64,000 bases of DNA from Gimesia sp. (lineage in GTDB: Bacteria > Planctomycetota > Planctomycetia > Planctomycetales > Planctomycetaceae), in NCBI RefSeq assembly GCF_040219335.1, contig NZ_JAVJSQ010000014.1, positions 219,836 through 283,835 of the forward strand. Reading direction: 5' to 3'. The position numbers and the translations under genes are program-made. Of this stretch, positions 21,294 through 30,177 are shown in pieces; the stretch's first letter is position 1, and each line of letters starts with the position of its first letter. The notes beneath the pieces were generated by a model. It saw only the letters and a program-made list of their open reading frames with translations. It searched no databases and had not been told where the DNA came from.

Positions 21294-21350
21294 CAGGACC
21301 AGATGCCTCAACTCATTTAAAAATAATGACTTGAGGTTGCTCTGGTCCTG
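21294..21350. terminator. Long imperfect hairpin, probable terminator
   Basis: An inverted repeat of about 23 bp per arm with small bulges (CAGGACCAGA at 21294-21303, TCTGGTCCTG at 21341-21350) lies 31 bp after the SDR stop codon. The T tail is short (TTTATCC), so termination is probable but not certain. Confidence 0.6.
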
Positions 21351-21515
21351 TTTATCCGGATCAGATACACTACATAGTCCCGCCTGAGACAGAATCAAGA
21401 CCAGGATGCATTCAGAGCGCTCTTCTGATTTCCTGAAGATAAGACTAAGATTCTCTATCCGGAAACGAATTGCCCGAACCCAGATTTGACCAGGGAACTG
21501 CCCGAGGACCCCAGA

Positions 21516-22406
21516 ATGGCTGACAGTCAAAATCAAATTGAATTAAAAAATCCGGCTGTCGCTGCAGTGCTCGGGTTCCTGATTCCAGGAGCAGGTCACT
21601 TTTACCAGGGCCGCACCTTTAAAGGAGCGATTTACTGCTTCTGTATTCTGAGCACGTTCTTCTGTGGAATGGCACTGGGCGACTGGAAAACGGTCTATTA
21701 TCAGTCCTGGCAGGGGAAGCGGAATCTGGGTTACTTTGCCCAGGTTGGAGTCGGTCTGCCGGCCCTGCCCGCACTGGTACAGAACTCCCGGTTCCATAAA
21801 CAGGCGGCGCCAGGCAACCTGGCCCGCAACGATCTGGATGCAGGCTATTTTCAGTCGCAGCCTTACCAGATGGATCTGCCACTGGAAGCTTCTTTTGAAG
21901 GAACGCTGCTGGATCGAGGCAATGACGGAAAAACCATCAGCGGTGTGCTGGAGGGCACCATCCGGTTGAAATCCATCGATGGTGAGTTCGGACCTGAGGT
22001 CAGAGGTGCCTTCGAGGGCACCCTGGACGGAAAACCGATTGACCCCCTGGAACTGGCGGATCCGATCGGAATCGGGCTGCCTCTGGGAGGAAATCAGCGC
22101 AGAGCCCTGGAGTGTGCGGTCATCCGCAAAGAGGGGGGACAGCGAACCGACACCGGACACATTGAAGGGAGTATTCCACGGCCTTTCCTGAACTGGTTCG
22201 AGATGCCACTCAGTGAAAGTGAGCTGGATGACATCAATAAAGAGCTGGGAAAACGGTATGAGTTTGCCGTCGTGTTTACCTGGATCGCGGGTCTCCTGAA
22301 CCTGCTGGCGATCTGGGACGCGTTTGAAGGCCCTGCCTACGGCCGGGGAGACGAGGAGGAAGAAAAGCCATCCTCCGACAAAGAGCCTTCACCCGCCACA
22401 ACGTAG
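21516..22406 (+). CDS. Planctomycete membrane protein (DUF6677-like)
   Basis: A 296-residue membrane protein. The N-terminus NPAVAAVLGFLIPGAGHFYQGRTFKGAIYCFCI resembles TM2-domain-like planctomycete proteins that I associate with DUF6677, from memory. A soluble middle part (about 100-225) is followed by one helix near 250-270 and an acidic tail rich in Glu and Ser. Start at 21516 is chosen because the upstream TTG lacks a ribosome site. Function unknown. A 68-residue membrane protein follows 56 bp later. Confidence 0.75.
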   Translation: MADSQNQIELKNPAVAAVLGFLIPGAGHFYQGRTFKGAIYCFCILSTFFCGMALGDWKTVYYQSWQGKRNLGYFAQVGVGLPALPALVQNSRFHKQAAPGNLARNDLDAGYFQSQPYQMDLPLEASFEGTLLDRGNDGKTISGVLEGTIRLKSIDGEFGPEVRGAFEGTLDGKPIDPLELADPIGIGLPLGGNQRRALECAVIRKEGGQRTDTGHIEGSIPRPFLNWFEMPLSESELDDINKELGKRYEFAVVFTWIAGLLNLLAIWDAFEGPAYGRGDEEEEKPSSDKEPSPATT

Positions 22407-22462
22407 ACACCTATTCACACCACTCTCTCCATTTTAACATAAGCCAGAAAAGGCACATCAAC

Positions 22463-22669
22463 ATGTCTGTTTCACTTCTATTCGCGAACCAGGTTAATGC
22501 GATAGTTTACCTGATTCCCCTGTTGGCGGTGATCAGTCTGGTTTATAATGCGACCCGTTACGAGATTCCTGAAATTATTATCAAACGTTCGATACGTTTT
22601 TTCTTTACAGCAATCATCATCATGGGGGCCTTGATGACGTTGCTGGCAGTACTTTCCTGGAATCTGTGA
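22463..22669 (+). CDS. Small two-helix membrane protein
   Basis: A 68-residue protein with two hydrophobic segments (about 12-28 and 45-66) around a short charged loop (YNATRYEIPEIIIKRSIRF). It starts 56 bp after the DUF6677-like gene with a purine-rich AAAAGG upstream, so co-transcription is likely. Family unknown; composition and ribosome site support a real gene. Confidence 0.65.
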   Translation: MSVSLLFANQVNAIVYLIPLLAVISLVYNATRYEIPEIIIKRSIRFFFTAIIIMGALMTLLAVLSWNL

Positions 22670-22773
22670 ACACTCAGGCACTGAGTGACATATCGAGTCA
22701 GGTTGACCCGCCAAAAAGCGATTTCGACTTCATAAAAAAACATCTTCAATTCTACAGATACAATTGCACTTTC

Positions 22774-22833
22774 AACTATTGTTGAGCATACTCAGACGAT
22801 TGCGGGGTTATGGATTCCCTTTCTGCAATAGTT
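22774..22833. repeat. 8-bp inverted repeat in the leader of the KASIII-like gene
   Basis: Perfect arms AACTATTG (22774-22781) and CAATAGTT (22826-22833), 44 bp apart, ending 16 bp before the start codon. It could pair in the mRNA and affect access to the ribosome site, or be a pair of protein half-sites. Confidence 0.4.
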
Positions 22834-22849
22834 AGGTTGGGATTACTTT

Positions 22850-23953
22850 ATGCAGATTAATGGACTAGCACTTACAGATATTGTAGATCTGGCAGATCAC
22901 GCGGATCTGTTTGAATTACTGGATAATGAAAGTGTCTACACCCTTTCTCACCAGGGCGTAACGGCCGGGTTTTCCAGCGTGAAAGCCATTAGTCGTTCTA
23001 CGGGTATTGAGACACGCCGCCTGCTGCAGCCCGATCTCTGTCCACTGGACATTGCGGTCGCGATTGCGGAGAAACTCCAGTTTCGCGTCGGCTTTGACTG
23101 GAACGAGTGTCCGGCAATTCTGCTCTGTCATTCACACACCAATAACCAGTCAGCCCGTCAGCTCTGCGATCAGCTTTCCGAAAAGCTGGGCGTACCGACA
23201 GAACGCTTCATCCCCTTCAATTATGGCTGTGTCGGCTTTGTACAACTCCTGAACCGGGCCGCACAACTGCTGCAGGAACTCCCCGAACGGGTACATATCC
23301 CGCTGCTCACGGTCGAAACCCCCGAGCACTGGCACGATTCGTCTGACAAAGCGTTCTGCGGCATAGTTTCCGCCGGCGCCACCGGCACCACCCTCTGGCG
23401 TGGACCGGGACACGAACTGCTGCACGTAGAGACCGCTGTCGAGATCATTCCTGAAGAACGTCGTAAACCCGACGTCCCTCTGTTCTGGACCGAACAAGGC
23501 GACATGTTCGATTTCCGTGGTCAGCCCGAGCATAAGCTTGTGATGCACATGGATGGGGAATCGGTATTCCTGAATGGCGTTGATTTCATGTTGAATGCCT
23601 GCCTGAAATCATATCACGAAGTTGCCGACGAACCCGGCCGCATCCTGATTGCCCCGCATCAGCCCAGTGGCAAGCTGCTCAAAGCGATGATTGCAGCCGC
23701 GAAGCAGGTACCCATCGAAGCCGACTTCCTGAATAATCTGCCCAACTACGGCAATTCCATCTCGTCGACAATCCCCACGATCCTGGCACGTCTGGAGCAG
23801 GTTGTCAGCCAGAACGGATATGAACCGGCCACACCCGGCGATCTGATTCTGTTGCCCGCAGCAGGGATTTGTATGGATCGCCTGACAGACGCCATGTGCA
23901 TTGGTCGTGCCGCCATCCGCTGGCAGCCGGGTCGCTATCACGAAGAAGCCTGA
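22850..23953 (+). CDS. Ketoacyl-ACP synthase III-like protein
   Basis: A 367-residue protein of the thiolase fold, resembling FabH. All three catalytic residues are visible: C127 in NYGCVGF (FabH ACAGF), H270 in APHQPSGK (FabH PHQAN) and N302 in NYGNSISSTIP (FabH GNTSAASIP). The segment MDGESVFLNGVDFML also matches the FabH core. It is therefore likely to catalyse a decarboxylating Claisen condensation or an acyl transfer in the cytoplasm. The gene has no lipid genes next to it. FabH proper is usually about 320 aa, so this is a divergent, slightly longer member. Confidence 0.8.
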   Translation: MQINGLALTDIVDLADHADLFELLDNESVYTLSHQGVTAGFSSVKAISRSTGIETRRLLQPDLCPLDIAVAIAEKLQFRVGFDWNECPAILLCHSHTNNQSARQLCDQLSEKLGVPTERFIPFNYGCVGFVQLLNRAAQLLQELPERVHIPLLTVETPEHWHDSSDKAFCGIVSAGATGTTLWRGPGHELLHVETAVEIIPEERRKPDVPLFWTEQGDMFDFRGQPEHKLVMHMDGESVFLNGVDFMLNACLKSYHEVADEPGRILIAPHQPSGKLLKAMIAAAKQVPIEADFLNNLPNYGNSISSTIPTILARLEQVVSQNGYEPATPGDLILLPAAGICMDRLTDAMCIGRAAIRWQPGRYHEEA

Positions 23954-23971
23954 AGCCTCTCTGAGAGGCTC

Positions 23972-24754
23972 TCAGGCAGCGTCTCGTTCAAATCCGCGGG
24001 TTCCAAAGGCTTCGCGACCTTCGATGATCGAGCCCTTGTCGAACCGCTTTCCGAAGTACAGCGCCTGGGCTGATTCGTCGCTGAGCACGGTTTCCGCGTC
24101 CCCACTGACGAGTACCTGCCCCGCACTGATGATATAGCTGCGGTCCGTAATGGTCAGTGTCTCACGTTCACGGTGGTCCGTCAACAGAATCGAGATCCCA
24201 CTGTCACGCAGGTCGGCAATGATATCCTGAATATCATGAATCGTAACCGGGTCAATCCCGGTGAAAGGTTCGTCCAGCAGAATCAGTTCCGGAGAGCTGG
24301 CCAGGCAGCGGGCAATTTCCAGACGCCGACGTTCCCCCCCGGAGAGGGTCGAAGCAATCTGCTTCCGCTTGGCGGTCAATCCGAACTGATCCAGCAGTCG
24401 ATCGACGGTCTCGCGTCGCTGACGGCGATTCAGGTCGAGGAACTCCAGGATGGCGTAGATGTTGTCTTCAATCGAGAGTTTGACAAAGACACTCTCATCC
24501 TGAGGCAGGTACCCCATGCCCTTACGCGCCCGTTTGTACATGGGCCAGGAGGTGACATCGGTATCTTCCAGGTAGACACGGCCCTTCGTGGGAGCAACCA
24601 TTCCACAGGCCATGCGGAAGGTGGTCGTCTTACCGGCCCCGTTGGGTCCCAGCAGACCGACGATCTCGCCCCGTTCCACGAAAAAATCGACGCCGTCGAC
24701 GGCCCGTTTACCCGGATAATCCTTGACCAGACCGACGCATTCCAGCAATGGCAT
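23972..24754 (-). CDS. LptB-like ABC transporter ATPase
   Basis: A 260-residue ABC ATPase. Walker A is GPNGAGKTT, the signature LSGGERRRLEIARCLA, Walker B LILLDEPFTGIDP and the H-loop LLTDHRERET. FTGIDPVTIHDIQDII and MGYLPQDESVF are LptB-like, so LPS export is the best guess, with the membrane partners encoded elsewhere. Start at 24754 (MPLLECVGLVKDYPGKRAVDG). The last 25 residues (KGSIIEGREAFGTRGFERDAA region) extend beyond the usual LptB end. Confidence 0.88.
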   Translation of the reverse strand: MPLLECVGLVKDYPGKRAVDGVDFFVERGEIVGLLGPNGAGKTTTFRMACGMVAPTKGRVYLEDTDVTSWPMYKRARKGMGYLPQDESVFVKLSIEDNIYAILEFLDLNRRQRRETVDRLLDQFGLTAKRKQIASTLSGGERRRLEIARCLASSPELILLDEPFTGIDPVTIHDIQDIIADLRDSGISILLTDHRERETLTITDRSYIISAGQVLVSGDAETVLSDESAQALYFGKRFDKGSIIEGREAFGTRGFERDAA

Positions 24755-24861
24755 CGTAGCCGTCCTCCTTGACGAAACTGCAACTCGAAAATTAACGAAC
24801 ACGGATTTTACTACATTCGAGGATCTGGCTGAATAGTGATTTTCAGCGGAATTCCCCGGCT

Positions 24862-26730
24862 TTAGCGAATGCGTTTCATGCGGGTAAAATTGGGGTAAAA
24901 GGGGAACGACAGCTTGGCATAGGGGTCCTTGGGATAAGATCCGGGAGCCGTCTGATGGTAGAAAAACCGTTTGAGCGGTCCCACATCGGGTGAGTAGCCG
25001 CGACCATCATTCATAAACGGAATTCCATGCGGCCAGTAGATCATGAAGGCTTTCCCGACCAGGGCTGTACGCGGGACGGCGTGACGACGTTCTGCCCCCC
25101 GGTCATTGCCCCACAAACGACTGTCGGCACTGCGGGCGGAGTTATCGCCGAGCACGAAGAATTCTTCATCAGACATTTGTGCAAACGTGACTTTCTGGTG
25201 ATGATCTTCATACTCACGACTCCAGGCAGCCGGATCGTAGAGGAGCTCCCAGAGATGTTTATGCTCGCCTGGAATTTCCAGCTTCTGATAATACTCGTCC
25301 GCACGGTAGTAGATGTCTCTTTGCAGCAGCAGATGGGAGACGTTGAAATTGAGTCCCCGGCCCGCGATTCCCGCTGGTGCCAGGTCGCCTTCCCGTGGAT
25401 CGTGTGTCGCTGTCGGCTTGTACTCTGACTTGCCCTGCAGTTCCACCAGATCCCCGTCAATCCAGAGACAGAGCCGCTGATCGACGTTCGCAAACATGAT
25501 CTGATGAGCGCCCGCTCCCTGCAATGAGGTTTCGACGGTCGTTAATTCGGTCTCCACCGGTTCGGGGTTGGGATAATCTTCCACGTAGTAGAGGGTCGCT
25601 TTGCCGGTCTTTACGTCAAACTTGACGCGGTAATGCCGATCGCCGCGCATCAGTTCCACGAACAGTTCTCCTTCGGCATTCTCGATCTCTACATCGAAAC
25701 TGAGTGTGAGATCCCCGACCCAGAAGGCAGCGTCGTAGATGTAATATCCCTCGGTGGTACCCCCGGTGTAGCTGTTATAGGCGGTAAAATCACTGATCAG
25801 TCGGGGCCGGGGAGGAGAGGACAGGATCGACTGCTGAAACAGTTCCGGGTTTTCCTGGAGCAGAGCCCACTCTGATGTCTGAGGCACCACATGCTGATAG
25901 CGCAGCCATTCCAGTTTCGCGTCAGCCTGCTTGAGGGATTCCCCCTGATATTGATAGGCCCGCGATTCCTGATCGATCACCCAGTTGGACTTGCTCAGCC
26001 TCTGGAACTTCGTCTCGCCGGCGGCTACCTGCTGCATGGGAGACCAGCGTTCGGGCCAGCCATACTGCAGAATTTCGCGGGGTGGATAATCATCATCATA
26101 GACCAGTTGCTGAACCGTCAGCTGTTTTTCCAGGTTGTCTTTGCGGAGAATCTGAAACGGTTCCTGATCGCTTTTGCGGGCGTAAACATCGCCGCGGGAA
26201 ATCTGGATTTCCTCGCCAGGCAGTCCGACCAGGCGTTTGATGTAATTGGTCTGCGACGCCTCCGGATATTTGAAGACAATCACATCCCAGCGATCAGGAT
26301 CGCCGAACTCAAAGGGGAATTTATTGACGATTATCCGATCCCCGGTAAACGGCATCGCTTCCCGCAGGTCAGCATAGTAGCGACAGTTGGGACAGAGCGC
26401 ACCGGTCACTTTTAAATCGGGTCGGTAATACTCTGTCTTCTCAATCAGTTCATCACTGGCACCGACGGCATATTTGACGCCACATGAAGGACAGGTCAGC
26501 TCCTTGTGCCGACCGTAGAGTGTGGGGGCCATGGAACCGGTGGGAATGACGAACGCTTCAGCCGAATAAGCCCGGAACACAAATGCGAACACCAGCGCAA
26601 TAATGATCGATTCGATCGTATCGCGGACTTCATTATGGCGGGAACGAGGAGTTTCGGACTCAGCCTGTTTTTTCTCAGCCCGTTCTGCCAGAAATGTTTT
26701 CAGCTTTGATTTCTCGATTTTTTTGGTCAT
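24862..26730 (-). CDS. lepB: Signal peptidase I with zinc-ribbon-like and beta-sandwich-like inserts
   Basis: A 622-residue type I signal peptidase, about twice the normal length. After one membrane helix, PTGSMAPTL carries the catalytic S66; NYIKRLVGLPGE carries the general base K165; FFVLGDNSARSADSRLWG is the last conserved box. Between Ser and Lys sit CPSC (80-83) and CPNC (113-116), a zinc-ribbon-like pair. Residues about 200-500 are a large insert whose middle (DLTLSFDVEIENAEGELFVELMRGDRHYRV) looks like a concanavalin-type beta sandwich. A paralogue lies 142 bp upstream in the same direction. Start at 26728-26730. Confidence 0.92.
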   Translation of the reverse strand: MTKKIEKSKLKTFLAERAEKKQAESETPRSRHNEVRDTIESIIIALVFAFVFRAYSAEAFVIPTGSMAPTLYGRHKELTCPSCGVKYAVGASDELIEKTEYYRPDLKVTGALCPNCRYYADLREAMPFTGDRIIVNKFPFEFGDPDRWDVIVFKYPEASQTNYIKRLVGLPGEEIQISRGDVYARKSDQEPFQILRKDNLEKQLTVQQLVYDDDYPPREILQYGWPERWSPMQQVAAGETKFQRLSKSNWVIDQESRAYQYQGESLKQADAKLEWLRYQHVVPQTSEWALLQENPELFQQSILSSPPRPRLISDFTAYNSYTGGTTEGYYIYDAAFWVGDLTLSFDVEIENAEGELFVELMRGDRHYRVKFDVKTGKATLYYVEDYPNPEPVETELTTVETSLQGAGAHQIMFANVDQRLCLWIDGDLVELQGKSEYKPTATHDPREGDLAPAGIAGRGLNFNVSHLLLQRDIYYRADEYYQKLEIPGEHKHLWELLYDPAAWSREYEDHHQKVTFAQMSDEEFFVLGDNSARSADSRLWGNDRGAERRHAVPRTALVGKAFMIYWPHGIPFMNDGRGYSPDVGPLKRFFYHQTAPGSYPKDPYAKLSFPFYPNFTRMKRIR

Positions 26731-26872
26731 CAATGCCAACCTGTCAATTTATCGCATGCGAAAGCGGAACCAGCTTTGTTCGCCCGTTCCCATTATTCGC
26801 CGTTCGCGCTGGTTTATGGGCGTTTTTCTTCAAATGAGACGAAAAATGATCATAAAGAAAACCAACCCCTGA

Positions 26873-28579
26873 TCAGTGAATATAGCGAATCCGGGAGAAA
26901 TCTGGAATGCGTATGTGTCCGATATGATTCCCGAATTTGACTTCCCCCTGCCGGGAGGGGAGATGCACCAGAAAAGGCTTACCCAGCAGGTACTTGCGAT
27001 CCACCTTGCCATCCGCCCAGCTCCGACTGTCCAGCGATACCGGGCTGTTATCTCCCAGTACGAAATAGCTGCGTTCGTCGAGCTCGTAGGGCTCTTCCAC
27101 GCCGTGCAATCCCTTGCCGCGGGTGTAGTGAATATCGCGATATAACTTCAGATCGGCTACCTGGACTCGTGCCCCCTGACAGCCAAAGCGAACCGGCTCG
27201 CGGATCTCCTTCCGCGGGGTGGTACTCTCAGAGAAGAGCAGCGGCTGATAGAGCAGCTTTCCATCGACGGCACACAGAACCTGGCGATCCATGACGGACA
27301 TCTCGAGCCGCACGGGGTCGGAACGGAACGCGTCATGCAGGGGTTCGCTGCGGAGTGGCTGCTGCTGGTCGTCGACCCAGAGTGACACCTGCTGCTGGGC
27401 GAAGTCGATCAGCGTACGAAACTGATGCTGTCCATTCTGCATTTCGACCGCGAAGGCCCCTTCCCTCCCGGAGACCTGCAGCTGACACTCAAACATAAAG
27501 TCATGCACGGGAATCGCTTTCTGATTCTCCACGCCCGAATTATAAGCGTAATCATCGACGACCGGAGCCACATGCGATTTCTCATACAACAGTGCCAGCG
27601 CATAACGGAACTCTTCATCCTCGGACTGGTTTAACCACCGCTGGCAGTCATCGGGGGAGAGTGCCCCATGACAGGTGAGCTGCTGTTTCTGTTCATCGTA
27701 GTGCACTGCGCCGATTACCGGTTCCGGCAGATCCACTTCTGCGGGCCAGGCTTCCAGTGGGACGCTTGTTTCGTGGTGTCCCCCCTGTCGGATCCAGTGC
27801 TGGTATTTTACCCACGACCAGTGTGATTCCGCCAGAGGATTGTCCTGATCGGCGGTATGCACAAAGCCGTGCTCACGAGGCGACCAGCGGTTGCTCGCCC
27901 CGCCTGCGTCGTCATCTACTTCCACGGGCATGAAACGGGGCTGGAAAAAATCGTCGTCCTGGGGCTGATAGCGATTGTCATACACGAGTTGCCGCACCGC
28001 GCGTTGCGTTTTCAATTCTTTCCGCTGTATCTCACCGTTGACGTAGAGATCCCCCTGCTTGACCTGCACCTTTTCTCCGGGCAGTCCCACAACCCGTTTG
28101 ACATAAGCCTGGGTAGGTTTGATCGGATTCTGAAACACGACGACCTCCCAGCGGCGGGGTGGTTTCAGATAGTAGGCGTGTTTGAAGACCAGCAGCTGAT
28201 CACCTTCGTTGCGGGGCACGTGGGTCAGATCAATGGAATTCGTATTGCAGTTGGGACAGGTCGCGTACTCGCCCACACCCGCGTTGAGATCAGCCTCTCC
28301 GGAGGCTCCCTGGAAACGGTTTGCGGAAACCGATTCGTCGTAGGCGACTCCGTAAGTAAACGAATAATGACAGCGGGGACAGGTAACCTGTTTGTGATAA
28401 CCCAACAGTGATGGGGCCATCGAGCCCGTTGAGATCATATAACCTTCCGCTTCGAAGGTCCGAAAGAGAATCACGGCGATTGCGAGTGCGACCACAGACT
28501 CCACCACCATCCGCATCAGGCTGGTTCGCTCGGGAACTTCTTCTGTGCTGGAATCGGTTTGAAGGGATGATTGGTGCAT
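26873..28579 (-). CDS. lepB: Second signal peptidase I paralogue with the same inserts
   Basis: A 568-residue type I signal peptidase, paralogous to the next gene. S53 in STGSMAPSL and K161 in AYVKRVVGLPGE are the catalytic pair, and YFVLGDNSPVSLDSRSWADG is the C-terminal box. CPRC (67-70) and CPNC (108-111) form the zinc-ribbon-like pair. The long insert (about 190-480) again contains a beta-rich portion (FMFECQLQVSGREGAFAVEMQNGQHQFRTLID). Both copies keep the active residues, so neither looks like a dead paralogue. Different substrate sets are possible but not shown. Confidence 0.92.
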   Translation of the reverse strand: MHQSSLQTDSSTEEVPERTSLMRMVVESVVALAIAVILFRTFEAEGYMISTGSMAPSLLGYHKQVTCPRCHYSFTYGVAYDESVSANRFQGASGEADLNAGVGEYATCPNCNTNSIDLTHVPRNEGDQLLVFKHAYYLKPPRRWEVVVFQNPIKPTQAYVKRVVGLPGEKVQVKQGDLYVNGEIQRKELKTQRAVRQLVYDNRYQPQDDDFFQPRFMPVEVDDDAGGASNRWSPREHGFVHTADQDNPLAESHWSWVKYQHWIRQGGHHETSVPLEAWPAEVDLPEPVIGAVHYDEQKQQLTCHGALSPDDCQRWLNQSEDEEFRYALALLYEKSHVAPVVDDYAYNSGVENQKAIPVHDFMFECQLQVSGREGAFAVEMQNGQHQFRTLIDFAQQQVSLWVDDQQQPLRSEPLHDAFRSDPVRLEMSVMDRQVLCAVDGKLLYQPLLFSESTTPRKEIREPVRFGCQGARVQVADLKLYRDIHYTRGKGLHGVEEPYELDERSYFVLGDNSPVSLDSRSWADGKVDRKYLLGKPFLVHLPSRQGEVKFGNHIGHIRIPDFSRIRYIH

Positions 28580-28807
28580 CGCAACTTACAACAGAAGACA
28601 GTGAATTCAGCTGAACCCGAGATCCAGCCAGCGGTAATCAGGGGTCTCATTTTAATAGATCCTGCAGGGCTCTGGAAATAGCGGTTCACTGTCTCCCTGC
28701 ACAGATCGCTGCATTTCTTTCGTAGAAACAACAGTGATGATCACCAGCAGCCAGTGAGACGAGCAATTCAGCTCTGATCTGACTTTAAAACATGGAATTG
28801 AAACCAC

Positions 28808-29452
28808 TTAGCCCACAAAGCAGAACAGCAGCAGCATGCAGATCCAGATCACGCCCAGGAAATGCCAGACAACCGAGCAGGCATGGACGCCCCAGTGATA
28901 CTCATGGTCGTACTCGTAGAGATAGGCTTTGTAAATCACATAACCGAGTACACCAAAGGCCACGATGAAATGCACCGCGTGCAGCAGCACGAAGGCAAAC
29001 AGCATGCCGTAGCTGCTGAGGTAGCGATACGAATCCTGGGCCGGGTCGAGTGAGAGCAGCAGTTCGCCGTGCTGGCTTAAGACGTTCATCAGTCCCAGGG
29101 TCTGGATCACAAAGAAAGCGCCGCCGAGCAGGAAGGTGAGGTTCAGGCAGTTGCGAAACTGTTGCTGCTTTTCCAGCCGGACGTAATACAGTGAGCGGTG
29201 AATGGTAATACTGCCCAGGATCAGCAGCGCGGTGCTCAACCAGAGAATCGGAGGGATCACCAGGTTAATGGGCTGGGATGCCTGGGCCATGCTGGTGCGT
29301 ACAACCACGTAGGCCAGCAGTCCTCCGACGAACAGAACCGCGATGCTGAAGAGGAAGATGGCCAGCCCGAAATCCCGCTGACTGAGTCGGTCGCGGGATG
29401 TGAACAACATCGCGCAACGATCACGAATTGAGCGGCTCCGGTAAGTAGGCAT
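28808..29452 (-). CDS. Heme-copper oxidase subunit III-like protein
   Basis: A 214-residue membrane protein with five predicted helices, resembling cytochrome c oxidase subunit III or NorE-type proteins (WGVHACSVVWHFLGVIWICMLLLFCFVG at the end is typical). It is last in the oxidase block and is separated from the coxIV-like gene by a strong 11-bp hairpin. Since a full-length subunit III is encoded at 30178, this is an extra copy. It may assist assembly or form part of the same oxidase. Start at 29452 has AGG 6 bp upstream. Confidence 0.82.
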   Translation of the reverse strand: MPTYRSRSIRDRCAMLFTSRDRLSQRDFGLAIFLFSIAVLFVGGLLAYVVVRTSMAQASQPINLVIPPILWLSTALLILGSITIHRSLYYVRLEKQQQFRNCLNLTFLLGGAFFVIQTLGLMNVLSQHGELLLSLDPAQDSYRYLSSYGMLFAFVLLHAVHFIVAFGVLGYVIYKAYLYEYDHEYHWGVHACSVVWHFLGVIWICMLLLFCFVG

Positions 29453-29499
29453 GCTGACCTGCCATCGCACTGAAAGCGAAAAACGAAACGTGGAATATC

Positions 29500-29527
29500 A
29501 GAACTGAGCCTCCTGTGGCTCAGTTCT
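29500..29527. repeat. 11-bp perfect hairpin between oxidase genes
   Basis: Arms AGAACTGAGCC (29500-29510) and GGCTCAGTTCT (29517-29527) with a 6-nt loop. No T-run follows on the minus strand, so it is more likely an mRNA stability or processing element, or a leaky terminator, than a full stop. Confidence 0.8.
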
Positions 29528-29558
29528 ATTTTCTGTCACAGCCCGGGCAAATTCAAGA

Positions 29559-30095
29559 TTACTTCTTATCAGCGGCTGGCTTTTCAGGAGCCGGCTTCGA
29601 CTCTGCTTCAGGAGCTTTCTCAGCCTTCGCCTCGGGAGCGGCCTTTTTTTCGGCTGCTTCAGGGGCTGCCGCTGGTGCAGCCTGCTCGCCAGCCGGGGCA
29701 GCGGGCGCGGGTGCAGCGGTTGGTGCAGCTTCTACTGGTGCGTTATCTTCCTGGAATCCCTTGACGTAATTATCGTAAGCATGCGAATCGAGGAGGATCA
29801 TACAGAGGAAGAAGGCCGCAAAACAGATCGAGAAGAAGAAGGTGATGCGGTTCAATGGTTTGTCGTACCAGAGGTGCATAAAGATGAAGACCACCAGGGA
29901 TGCCTTCGCTGTCGCGATCGCCATGGAGACAATCACATCCAGGCTGCCGGTATCGTACTTGGCAGCTTCCACGGTCACGATGGTCAGAAACACCAGGGCC
30001 AGGAAGACACCGACCAGCACTTTTACCGGAACGATGTGTACGTGGCAGCTCTGAGCTTCTTCTGCGTGAGCATCACTTTCAACATGATCTGACAT
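29559..30095 (-). CDS. Cytochrome c oxidase subunit IV-like protein with Ala/Pro/Glu/Lys tail
   Basis: A 178-residue protein. Residues about 20-110 hold three helices of the prokaryotic cytochrome oxidase subunit IV type (VKVLVGVFLALVFLTIVTV, then ATAKASLVVFIFMHLWYDKPLNRITF). The last about 60 residues are a low-complexity tail of Ala, Pro, Glu and Lys, probably a flexible extension facing the periplasm or cytoplasm. It belongs to the caa3-type oxidase block, downstream of subunit III. Confidence 0.88.
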   Translation of the reverse strand: MSDHVESDAHAEEAQSCHVHIVPVKVLVGVFLALVFLTIVTVEAAKYDTGSLDVIVSMAIATAKASLVVFIFMHLWYDKPLNRITFFFSICFAAFFLCMILLDSHAYDNYVKGFQEDNAPVEAAPTAAPAPAAPAGEQAAPAAAPEAAEKKAAPEAKAEKAPEAESKPAPEKPAADKK

Positions 30096-30177
30096 GATGA
30101 ATTCTTTCGTCTCTTTATCTGTTTCACTTCGAAGTGGCGAACCACTCCTTGAGGAATTACTTGGAATATCAATGACG

